Source of the DNA: Anaerolineales bacterium | Lineage (GTDB): Bacteria; Chloroflexota; Anaerolineae; Anaerolineales; UBA4823 | Assembly (NCBI GenBank): GCA_003105035.1 | Contig: PQAL01000038.1 | Span: 122,000-185,999 of the forward strand | DNA length: 64,000 nucleotides | Direction of reading: 5' to 3' | In this document: piece by piece, positions 27,268 through 35,060 of the stretch | Numbering within the stretch: position 1 is the first letter of the stretch | How the letters are laid out: each line of letters begins with the position of its first letter | Translations under genes and position numbers: made by a program | The notes under the pieces: model-generated | Databases searched by the model: none | What the model was told of the DNA's origin: nothing | What the model saw: the letters and a program-made list of their open reading frames with translations, nothing else

Positions 27268-28143
27268 ATGGCAAGTGAACTTATTATCGGAAATCGAAAA
27301 GTCGGGGAAGGGCATCCAACCTACATCGTCGCTGAAATCGGCATCAACCATAATGGCAGCCTCGAAATCGCTAAATCATTGATTGACGTGGCGGTTAAAA
27401 CCGGTGTGGATGCCATCAAGCTGCAGAAACGCACTCCTGAATTGTGCGTGCCTCCCGACCAGCAGCAGCATATGCGCGAGACCCCCTGGGGGTATATCTC
27501 TTACCTGGATTACCGCTATAAGCTCGAGTTTGGGTTAAACGAATACCAGGAGATCGACCGTTATTGCAGGCAGAAGAACATTCCCTGGTTCGCTTCGGTG
27601 TGGGATGAGCCTTCAGTGGATTTCCTCAAGCAGTTCAATCCCGTCTGTTTCAAGATTCCCTCCGCCTCCCTGACGGATAAGGGCTTGCTCCTGCATGTAC
27701 GCGAAACAGGCGCACCCGTCATCTTATCTACCGGCATGTCGACCATGCAGCAGATCAGAGCAGCAGTGAAAACATTGGGGGAAGATAAATTGCTCATCAC
27801 CCATGCTACCAGCACCTACCCCTGCGACCCGGCTGAGCTTAATCTAAAGATGATCCGCACCCTTACAAAGACATTTAATTGTCCCATCGGTTATTCTGGC
27901 CATGAAGTTGGCCTGATCCCCACCGTAGTGGCAGTTTCCATGGGCGCTTGCCTGGTCGAGCGTCATATCACCCTCGATCGTGCCATGTGGGGCAGCGACC
28001 AGGCTGCCTCGGTCGAGCCGGGTGGCATGGAACGCCTGGTGAAATACATCCGCGTCACCGAGCAATCCATGGGTGATGGGGTCAAACGGGTCTATGACAG
28101 CGAGGTGCCCTCCTTACGCAGGTTGCGCAGGGTGAAGGACTAG
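27268..28143 (+). CDS. neuB: Nonulosonic acid synthase (NeuB family) lacking the SAF domain
   Basis: A 291-residue protein with a clear AGAAAGG ribosome site. It has the NeuB barrel (YIVAEIGINHNGSLEIAKSL, then ATSTYPCDPAELNL, GYSGHEVGL, LVERHITLDRAMWGSDQ) but stops after ~285 residues, so the C-terminal SAF domain of ordinary NeuB (and of the protein at 18159) is absent. The adjacent synthetase/phosphatase fusion suggests a 9-phosphate product, as for Kdn-9-phosphate synthase. Mannose-6-phosphate or a related hexose-6-phosphate is then a candidate substrate; this is inference. Confidence 0.87.
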   Translation: MASELIIGNRKVGEGHPTYIVAEIGINHNGSLEIAKSLIDVAVKTGVDAIKLQKRTPELCVPPDQQQHMRETPWGYISYLDYRYKLEFGLNEYQEIDRYCRQKNIPWFASVWDEPSVDFLKQFNPVCFKIPSASLTDKGLLLHVRETGAPVILSTGMSTMQQIRAAVKTLGEDKLLITHATSTYPCDPAELNLKMIRTLTKTFNCPIGYSGHEVGLIPTVVAVSMGACLVERHITLDRAMWGSDQAASVEPGGMERLVKYIRVTEQSMGDGVKRVYDSEVPSLRRLRRVKD

Positions 28144-28242
28144 CATTTCGTTTGGTTTAATTGCTAACCTGGCACTAATTATCACTCGAATAATATCAGG
28201 TAATTTAAACCTGGTAGTCACTCCCACCAGTCTTTTTCACTC

Positions 28243-29907
28243 ATGCCCAAAATTGAACAGATCAGCAAGATTATAAGCGAACGCTTCAGGCGCCTGAGCC
28301 ATAATGTTCAGGTGCATCGCTTTGCTACCCAGGTCAGTAAAGCTGGTAAACCTGATCCTCAGGCAAAACCGGTCATCTTCTTCAACGCTTCCACCCGCCT
28401 GGTGGGAGTCAGCCTTAACGCTGGTTTTTCCTTGCTTACTTCCTGGGCACTTCGCCTCCAGAAAGTACCGGTGGTTCAGTTCGTCTGCCAGGCGGGCATG
28501 AGCCGTTGTGTCTTGGGCACTGACCGGAATGATTTCGATAAGCTTCCTCCCTGTAAAGCGTGCATCTCCCAATCACGCTGGCTATATTCCACGATCTTGG
28601 CGGTCCCATTTTCCTTCCAGGAAGATAGCAAGCTAAGTGACTCAATCAGCAGTCTCCCACTGGAAGGATTGATGGGCTTCTCAACGCCGCTGCCACCAGC
28701 TGCGCAAGAGACTGGCCCTGTTCTAGCGTTCATCCCCCTCGGTCAGCTGGTGCTCCCCTCCATCCGCTGGGTGCTGCGCCGTCACCACCTGCTGGATGAT
28801 GAGCCAACCCGCTTTCTTTACCGCCAATACATCCTTTCCGCTTATCACCTCGCTCAAAGGTTCTCCCTCCTGCTTGCTCAAACCAATCCCCAGGCGGTGA
28901 TACTGTTTAACGGCCAGTTTTTCCCTGAAGCCACTGCCCGTTGGGTCGCCCTGCAGCATGGTATCCGTAGCATCACGCATGAAGTGGGCTTACAACCCTT
29001 CAGTGCCTTTTTTACCACCGGTGAAGCCACAGCTTACCCGTTGCACGTAGCGGATGACTTTGAACTGAGCGAGACTCAGAATGAGCGCCTGGATGCCTAC
29101 CTCTCCCAGCGCTTCCAGGGTGCATTCAGCATGGCAGGTGTGCGCTTCTGGCCAGAGATGAAAGGCCTTGACGAAGATTTTCTCAAAAAAGCTTCAGGGT
29201 TTAAACAGATTGTTCCCGTCTTTACCAATGTCATCTTCGATACCAGCCAGCCCCACTCCAATATCGTCTTTCCTCACATGTTCGCCTGGCTTGACCTGGT
29301 CTTGGAAGCTGTCCGTGCCCACCCAGAGACTTTGTTCGTGTTGCGCGCCCACCCCGACGAGGTCCGCCCTGGGAAGGCCAGCCAGGAAAGCGTCAACCAG
29401 TGGGTCGCAGCATGCCATGCGGATGCGTTATCCAATCTCATTTTTATTGACTCCACCCAGCCCCTCAGCTCGTACGAGCTGATCCAGCGCTCAAAATTCG
29501 TGATGGTGTACAACTCCACCATCGGCCTGGAAGCTTCCATCATTGGCACACCGGTGCTGTGTGCCGGACGTGCCCGCTTCACCCAGCTTCCCACGGTCTT
29601 CTTCCCCACTACCCAGGCACAGTTCCAGCAGCAGCTCTCTGAATTTCTGGTTGCTGAGGCGATCTCTGTCCCAACTGAATTCAAACGCAACGCCCGCCGC
29701 TTCTTGTATTTTCAGCTCTACCGCTCATCGTTGCCATTCGGGGATTACCTTGAGGCCGATTCCCTGCCGGGGTTTGTCCATTTGCGCAAATTTCCGCTTC
29801 AAAAACTATCCGGTTTGGCTTCACCAACCATTCGCACCCTGCTGGATGGAATTCTGCGCGACAAAAATTTCCTGTTGGAAAATGACATTGATGGATTCGC
29901 CAATTAA
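28243..29907 (+). CDS. Capsule-type GT-B glycosyltransferase (putative)
   Basis: A 554-residue protein. The N-terminal half contains FFNASTRLVGVSLNAGFSLL and a Cys-containing stretch LPPCKACISQSRW. The C-terminal half has LFVLRAHPDEVRPGK and FVMVYNSTIGLEASIIGTPV, the same paired signatures found in the protein at 13689 and in capsule-synthesis GT-B transferases. It follows the SAF-less NeuB gene after 99 bases that contain only a weak hairpin. It may transfer the nonulosonate made by the block upstream; this rests on position only. Confidence 0.62.
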   Translation: MPKIEQISKIISERFRRLSHNVQVHRFATQVSKAGKPDPQAKPVIFFNASTRLVGVSLNAGFSLLTSWALRLQKVPVVQFVCQAGMSRCVLGTDRNDFDKLPPCKACISQSRWLYSTILAVPFSFQEDSKLSDSISSLPLEGLMGFSTPLPPAAQETGPVLAFIPLGQLVLPSIRWVLRRHHLLDDEPTRFLYRQYILSAYHLAQRFSLLLAQTNPQAVILFNGQFFPEATARWVALQHGIRSITHEVGLQPFSAFFTTGEATAYPLHVADDFELSETQNERLDAYLSQRFQGAFSMAGVRFWPEMKGLDEDFLKKASGFKQIVPVFTNVIFDTSQPHSNIVFPHMFAWLDLVLEAVRAHPETLFVLRAHPDEVRPGKASQESVNQWVAACHADALSNLIFIDSTQPLSSYELIQRSKFVMVYNSTIGLEASIIGTPVLCAGRARFTQLPTVFFPTTQAQFQQQLSEFLVAEAISVPTEFKRNARRFLYFQLYRSSLPFGDYLEADSLPGFVHLRKFPLQKLSGLASPTIRTLLDGILRDKNFLLENDIDGFAN

Positions 29908-30811
29908 GCAGAAACTCGGCTCTCCCCTGACTGACGAGATCCACATCCTCCCGGTCACCCTACTAGATGAGCACCAGCAGCAAGTTGAGGCATTGAAGCG
30001 TCTGGCTCGCTCCCTCGGGATTGGCCTGGGTTGGCATTACTTGCTGGATTGGACCTGGATACTTGAGAAGCTGGGTGATGTGCGTGGAAAACGCGTCCTG
30101 GACGCAGGGGCAGGTGAGGGTCTGCTGCAATGGTACCTGGCAGGTCAGGGAGCGGAAGTCATCAGCGTCGATCGCTCAAGCCGAGCTGAGTTATCCCTGC
30201 GATTCCGCGCTCGTTATCCAGTGAGTGGATTGACAGAGGTTGACCTGGCTTCTCCCGTTAGAGTGGCAAGGAAGAATTTCAAGGCCGCACAGAGCACAAA
30301 AAACAAGGCTGTCACACTAATCCGCAGCAGCGCAGGGGTGGTAAAAAGCGTCCTGCCAAAAAGTGAGCTAGGCAAGGTGGTCATCTATACCCAGGATTTA
30401 TCCAGTATGCCGCTCATACCGGAAAACTCGATCGATGCAGTGGTCGCTGTATCTGCCCTGGAGCATAATTCACCTTCCGGGTTGTCAAAGGTAGTTATTG
30501 AGCTTTTTCGCGTGCTCAAACCTGGCGGAATCATATTAGCTACACTGGGAGCGGCACGAGACCAGGACTGGTTTCACGAGCCATCCAAGGGTTGGTGCTA
30601 CACCGCTACCAGTCTGTGTAATTATTTCGACCTACCTACATCCATGCCTACCAATTATGCTGACTATGATGCGCTTATGAGCGCATTAATAAGCTGCTCA
30701 GAACTGCGTGATAATCTGGCAAGCTTCTACTTCACCTCAGGTAATAATGGTATGCCGTGGGGTAAATGGGACCCCCAGTACCAGCCTGTTGGCGTCTGTA
30801 AGATTAAATAA
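29882..30811 (+). CDS. SAM-dependent methyltransferase
   Basis: A 309-residue class I methyltransferase, starting inside the last codons of the previous gene (ATG 29882 with GGA upstream; ATG 29891 is the alternative). VLDAGAGEGLLQWYL near residue 70 is the SAM loop, VISVDRSS the ribose-binding acid, and IDAVVAVSALEHN the post-motif. An insert of about 70 residues separates motif II from the later motifs. Third methyltransferase of the locus; likely acts on a glycan sugar or its carrier-linked precursor. Confidence 0.78.
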   Translation: MTLMDSPIKQKLGSPLTDEIHILPVTLLDEHQQQVEALKRLARSLGIGLGWHYLLDWTWILEKLGDVRGKRVLDAGAGEGLLQWYLAGQGAEVISVDRSSRAELSLRFRARYPVSGLTEVDLASPVRVARKNFKAAQSTKNKAVTLIRSSAGVVKSVLPKSELGKVVIYTQDLSSMPLIPENSIDAVVAVSALEHNSPSGLSKVVIELFRVLKPGGIILATLGAARDQDWFHEPSKGWCYTATSLCNYFDLPTSMPTNYADYDALMSALISCSELRDNLASFYFTSGNNGMPWGKWDPQYQPVGVCKIK

Positions 30812-30826
30812 CCTCGCGATACGGAT

Positions 30827-31789
30827 ATGACTGTCTCCATTGTCATTCGTGCCTGCAATGAAGAGCAGCACATCGGTAAATTATTAGATGGCATCGCCCA
30901 CCAGTCGATCCAGGACGTTGAGACGATCCTGGTCGATTCCGGCTCCACCGACCACACCCTTGAAATCGCCGCTGCTTACCCGGTGCAGGTGGTACACATC
31001 CAACCCGACGAATTCACCTTCGGTTATTCACTGAACCGTGGTATCAGCGAGTCGCACGGGGAATACATCGTGATTGCCAGTGCCCATATCTACCCCGTCT
31101 ATCCCGATTGGCTGGAATGCCTGCTGAAACCCTTCACCGACCCTCAGGTAGCGCTGACGTACGGTAAACAGCGCGGTAATGCATGCAACAAATTCTCCGA
31201 GCAGCAAATCTTTCATCACTGGTACCCCGAGCATTCCCAACCGCACCAACCCTACCCCTTTTGCAACAACGCCAACGCAGCCATCCGGCGCTCAGTCTGG
31301 CAGAGCCATCACTATGATGAAACCTTACCCGGACTGGAAGACCTGGCTTGGGCACACCAAATTATGGCGCAAGGGCATGCCATCAGTTATACAGCCGAGG
31401 CCGAGGTGGTACATATCCACGACGAAACCCCCACTGCCGTCTATAACCGCTACCGTCGTGAAGCCATGGCTTTTAAACGTCTATTCCCCCAGGAACGTTA
31501 TAACCTGTGGAACCTGGCGCACAACCTGGTCACCAACATCACCAGCGATGCCCGCCAGGCGGCCCACCAGAAAAAATTGGCTTCTCACTTTGCTGAAATC
31601 TGCTGGTTCCGTTGGATGCAGTTCTGGGGCACCTACAGAGGCTACCGGCAATCAGGTCCGCTCACCTGGCAGCTCCGCCAGACTTTTTATTATCCCCGCA
31701 TGACCGGTTTTCCACCTGCCAGCCTCAGCCGCCAGGTGGCACCCATCCCCTATACCTCGAATATAAATAACCCTGCTGAGGAGAAGTAA
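30827..31789 (+). CDS. GT2 family glycosyltransferase
   Basis: A 320-residue GT-A enzyme. It starts with VSIVIRACNEEQHIGKLLDG, then TILVDSGSTDHTLEIA, and has VIASAHIYPVYPDWLE near residue 85 where the DxD motif would be (here SAH, an unusual form). CNNANAAIRRSVWQ and LPGLEDLAWAHQI complete the family signature. The C-terminal ~100 residues are helical and basic. It precedes the third cytidylyltransferase by one base. It probably transfers a deoxyhexose or similar sugar. Confidence 0.8.
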   Translation: MTVSIVIRACNEEQHIGKLLDGIAHQSIQDVETILVDSGSTDHTLEIAAAYPVQVVHIQPDEFTFGYSLNRGISESHGEYIVIASAHIYPVYPDWLECLLKPFTDPQVALTYGKQRGNACNKFSEQQIFHHWYPEHSQPHQPYPFCNNANAAIRRSVWQSHHYDETLPGLEDLAWAHQIMAQGHAISYTAEAEVVHIHDETPTAVYNRYRREAMAFKRLFPQERYNLWNLAHNLVTNITSDARQAAHQKKLASHFAEICWFRWMQFWGTYRGYRQSGPLTWQLRQTFYYPRMTGFPPASLSRQVAPIPYTSNINNPAEEK

Positions 31790-31790
31790 G

Positions 31791-32468
31791 ATGCCGAAAA
31801 TCATCGCCCTGGTTCCCATGCGCCACCATTCGCAGCGCGTGCCTGGCAAGAACTTCCGCCCCCTGGCTGGCATGCCCCTTTTCCACCACATTATCGGTTC
31901 GCTGCTTGCTTGCCCGGAGATTGCTCAGGTGGTGGTCGATACCGACAGCCCGCCAATCATGGAAGGGCTAAAACAGCATTTCCCATCCGTGGTAGTCTTG
32001 GAGCGCCCCGAGCACCTTCGTGGCGATGCGGTTTCGATGAATGAAATCCTCCTGTATGACACTTCCCGGGCGGAAGCCGATTTTTACCTGCAAACCCATT
32101 CCACCAACCCTTTGTTGCAGCCTGCCACGCTCTCGCGCGCTGTCCAGTCACTATTGGCGCACTCACCAGAGTACGATTCGCTCTTCTCGGTCACCCGCCG
32201 ACAGGTCCGCCTGTGGGACCAGCTTGGGCGGGCCATCAATCACAACCCTGCCATCCTCCTGCAAACCCAGGATTTACCCCCAGTGTATGAAGAGAACTCC
32301 TGCCTTTATATCTTCAGCCGCAGCATACTATCGAATCGCCTGAACCGCATCGGGGAACGCCCTCTGATGTTCGAGATCGATGCTGCTGAAGCCTGGGATA
32401 TCGACGAGGAGCTTGATTTTGCCATCACCGCATTTTTATTGCAACAGGCACAGGTGAGAAATGCATAA
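31791..32468 (+). CDS. Acylneuraminate cytidylyltransferase family protein
   Basis: A 225-residue nucleotidyltransferase with a well placed GAGGAG ribosome site. LVPMRHHSQRVPGKNF is the CTP-binding loop, VVVDTDSPP and LQTHSTNPLLQP carry the substrate and metal residues, and AWDIDEELDFAIT the C-terminal family motif. This is the third such enzyme in the window. It is coupled by an 8-base overlap to a hydroxyacid dehydrogenase and then an SDR, a combination different from the two NeuB cassettes. Its sugar acid is therefore an open question. Confidence 0.87.
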   Translation: MPKIIALVPMRHHSQRVPGKNFRPLAGMPLFHHIIGSLLACPEIAQVVVDTDSPPIMEGLKQHFPSVVVLERPEHLRGDAVSMNEILLYDTSRAEADFYLQTHSTNPLLQPATLSRAVQSLLAHSPEYDSLFSVTRRQVRLWDQLGRAINHNPAILLQTQDLPPVYEENSCLYIFSRSILSNRLNRIGERPLMFEIDAAEAWDIDEELDFAITAFLLQQAQVRNA

Positions 32469-33417
32469 GCCTGGCTTCACGATATTAGTTACTGCTCCGT
32501 ATTTGATCCCGATCCTGCCGCGCTTCCGCCCGTTGTTGGAGGATCGCGGGTTGCAGCTGATCGTCCCCAAGGTGCATGAGCGCCTGAGTGAAGCTGAGCT
32601 GCTTGCGTTCGCTGGCCAATTCGACGGTACCATCTGCGGCGACGACAAGTACACCTCCCGTGTTCTAGAAGCCTGTGCACCCCGCCTCAAGGTTATTTCA
32701 AAGTGGGGCACCGGCATCGATTCAATCGACCGCCAGGCGGCTGAGCAGCTCGGCATCCGGGTATGCAACACTCCCAACGCCTTCACCCTGCCGGTTGCCG
32801 ATACCGTCTTGGGTTACATACTCACCTTCGCTCGCCATTTCCCCTGGATGGACCGGGCCATCAAGGCTGGCCAATGGGAAAAAATCCCCGGCTACTCGCT
32901 CAGTGAACGCACTCTTGGCGTGGTCGGGGTTGGCAAGATCGGTAAAGCCGTGATCCGCCGTGCCCGCGCTTTTGGCATGCGTATCCTTGCCAACGATATC
33001 ATTCCTATCGATTCTGTTTTCCTCAATAAAAACGAGGTGGAGATGACTTCCCTGCCAGACCTGCTTTCTCAGGCTGATTTCGTCAGCCTGAACTGCGACC
33101 TCAACCCCACCAGCTACCACCTGATCAACGCCCAAACCCTCACCCACATCAATCCTTCCGCTGTGCTCATCAACACCTCGCGCGGTCCGGTCATCGATGA
33201 ACCTGCCCTGATCGAAGCTCTACGGTCAGGCAAGCTGGCAGGTGCTGCCCTGGATGTTTACGAAGTCGAACCCCTGCCGTCAGATAGCCCATTGACCAAG
33301 ATGGATAACGTGCTCCTGGGCTCGCACAATTCTAATTCCAGCCCCAAGGCGTGGGAAAAGGTGCATCAAAATACGATTGACAACCTGCTTGAAGGTCTTG
33401 GAATCCCATTACCATAG
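32461..33417 (+). CDS. D-isomer-specific 2-hydroxyacid dehydrogenase
   Basis: A 318-residue protein of the phosphoglycerate dehydrogenase family without the C-terminal ACT domain. GVVGVGKIGKAVIRRA near residue 155 binds NAD. NTSRGPVIDE carries the catalytic Arg, DVYEVEPLP the Glu and LGSHNSNSS the His. It overlaps the cytidylyltransferase gene by eight bases. Housekeeping serine synthesis is unlikely here; the more natural idea is oxidation or reduction of a 2-hydroxy/2-keto acid that becomes part of a sugar acid or glycan substituent. Confidence 0.87.
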   Translation: MHKPGFTILVTAPYLIPILPRFRPLLEDRGLQLIVPKVHERLSEAELLAFAGQFDGTICGDDKYTSRVLEACAPRLKVISKWGTGIDSIDRQAAEQLGIRVCNTPNAFTLPVADTVLGYILTFARHFPWMDRAIKAGQWEKIPGYSLSERTLGVVGVGKIGKAVIRRARAFGMRILANDIIPIDSVFLNKNEVEMTSLPDLLSQADFVSLNCDLNPTSYHLINAQTLTHINPSAVLINTSRGPVIDEPALIEALRSGKLAGAALDVYEVEPLPSDSPLTKMDNVLLGSHNSNSSPKAWEKVHQNTIDNLLEGLGIPLP

Positions 33418-33428
33418 GATGTGTTCCC

Positions 33429-34217
33429 ATGCAAAATCCTGTATCTGACATTACCCAGCCGTCCACGCACACCGTGCTGATCACCGGCGCAGCTGGTGGG
33501 ATCGGTCGCGCCACGGTCCACCACTTCGCTTCCCAGGGTTGGCGCGTGATAGGCGTTGACCGCTCTTCGTTCGGGGAGGATTTCCCGGCGGAGGGTTTCT
33601 TCATCCAATCTGATATATCCGTCGGCAGCAACCTCGAGACGATCTTCAGCCAGGTGCATGCCCATACAGGTTACCTGAATGCCCTGGTCAACAATGCGGC
33701 CGTGCAGGTGGCTAAGCCCATCATCCACACCAGCGTTGAAGAATGGGATGCCGTGATGGCGTCCAATTTACGATCAGTTTTCCTGAGTGCCAAGCTTGCC
33801 TTCCCTCTGTTTAAAGCTGCGGGTGGAGGTGCGATTGTCAACGTATCTTCGGTGCATGCCGTAGCCACCTCTGCTAATATTGCCGCTTATGCCGCCAGCA
33901 AGGGTGGTCTTCTGGCGCTCACCCGCGCCATGGCCATCGAGTTCGCCCCCGATAACATCCGTGTCAATGCCATCCTGCCTGGCGCAGTGGATACACCCAT
34001 GCTGCGGGCTGGGCTGGTGCGCGACCACGTCGAGGGTTCCGATATTCAGACCCGCCTCGACAACCTGGCGCGCAAGACAGTCAATGGCCGCATTGGCACA
34101 CCCCAGGAGATTGCTCACGCCATCTACTTCCTGGCTGATCATACCCAGAGCTCCTTCATGACCGGGCAAGCCATGATCGTGGACGGTGGCGCGACTGCCC
34201 GTCTGAGCACCGAGTGA
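33429..34217 (+). CDS. Short-chain dehydrogenase/reductase
   Basis: A 262-residue classical SDR with LITGAAGGIGRATVHHF near residue 18, NNAAV, VNVSSVHAV (catalytic Ser), YAASKGG (Tyr, Lys) and SFMTGQAMIVDGG at the C-terminus. It is the third gene of the cytidylyltransferase, hydroxyacid dehydrogenase, SDR set and lies eight bases before the DUF115/GT42-like gene. It likely acts on the same small molecule as its neighbours. Confidence 0.85.
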   Translation: MQNPVSDITQPSTHTVLITGAAGGIGRATVHHFASQGWRVIGVDRSSFGEDFPAEGFFIQSDISVGSNLETIFSQVHAHTGYLNALVNNAAVQVAKPIIHTSVEEWDAVMASNLRSVFLSAKLAFPLFKAAGGGAIVNVSSVHAVATSANIAAYAASKGGLLALTRAMAIEFAPDNIRVNAILPGAVDTPMLRAGLVRDHVEGSDIQTRLDNLARKTVNGRIGTPQEIAHAIYFLADHTQSSFMTGQAMIVDGGATARLSTE

Positions 34218-34224
34218 GCCTGCC

Positions 34225-35043
34225 ATGAGCATCCGCCAATCGCTTAAGAAGATCACTCCTGCCCCCATCTGGGGCATGGGCTCTGATCTGTATTGGTGGT
34301 GGCACAACCGCGGTCGCCATAACCTTGCACGCACCCTGGATGGTCGCTGGCGTGCCAGCCGCCACCAGCTGGAGCGGCTTGAGAACAGCCATACCGGCCA
34401 GCGTTGTTTTATTATCGGCAACGGACCTAGCCTGCGCCAGACCGATATGAGCCGCCTAAAGGGTGAAGTCACCTTTGGCTTGAACCGCATTTACCTGCTC
34501 TTTCCCGAGCTGGGCTTCCCCACTACCTACCTGGTCTCGGTCAATGACCTGGTACTCGAGCAATGTGCCAATGAAATGCAATCCCTTAACCTGAGCCGGT
34601 TCATCACCTGGCGTGCTCGCCATTGGTTCAAGCCGGATCCACAGCTCACCTACCTGGATACCGACTTTACCGGCCAGGAAGACTTCTGCCCGAATCTCAC
34701 CGGCCGGATATTCGAGGGCTTCACCGTCACTTACGTTGCCCTGCAGCTGGCTTTCCACATGGGTTTCACCGAGGTGATCCTGGTCGGTGTGGACCACAAT
34801 TTTGTCACCCAGGGTCCCGCTAACCTGGCCATCGTATCCGATGGCGATGACCCGAATCACTTCTCCGCCAGCTACTTCGGGAAGGGCTTCAAGTGGCAGC
34901 TGCCCGACCTGGCTGGATCGGAAAGGGCTTACACGTTAGCCCGCCAGGCTTATACTCAAGCCGGCCGGCGTGTTGTGGATGCTACCGTGGGTGGCAAGCT
35001 GACTGTCTTCCCAAAAATTAGTTTCGACACATTATTCAAATAG
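34225..35043 (+). CDS. DUF115/GT42-like protein, candidate nonulosonate transferase
   Basis: A 272-residue soluble protein. CFIIGNGPSLRQTDMSRL at residues 61-78, FGLNRIYLLFPELGF at 84-98, VALQLAFHMGFTEVILVGVD at 171-190 and NHFSASYFGKG at 211-221 appear in the order seen both in DUF115 (Maf-type flagellin glycosyltransferases, MptE-like proteins) and in family GT42 sialyltransferases such as CstII. Both groups work with CMP-activated nine-carbon acids. The N-terminal 60 residues are basic and aromatic (WWW at 24-26). Its position at the end of the CMP-sugar acid block supports a transferase role, but this is inferred from motifs seen by eye. Confidence 0.6.
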   Translation: MSIRQSLKKITPAPIWGMGSDLYWWWHNRGRHNLARTLDGRWRASRHQLERLENSHTGQRCFIIGNGPSLRQTDMSRLKGEVTFGLNRIYLLFPELGFPTTYLVSVNDLVLEQCANEMQSLNLSRFITWRARHWFKPDPQLTYLDTDFTGQEDFCPNLTGRIFEGFTVTYVALQLAFHMGFTEVILVGVDHNFVTQGPANLAIVSDGDDPNHFSASYFGKGFKWQLPDLAGSERAYTLARQAYTQAGRRVVDATVGGKLTVFPKISFDTLFK

Positions 35044-35060
35044 AGAAATAACAGTTAAAA

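Noticed and set aside
28211..28237. CTGGT/ACCAG hairpin followed by TCTTTTT as operon-internal terminator
   Set aside because: The stem is only five pairs over a 10-base loop; too weak to call.
29543..29881. N-terminal extension of the third methyltransferase
   Set aside because: The frame runs inside the capsule-type transferase gene and reads as low-complexity Ser/Arg sequence.
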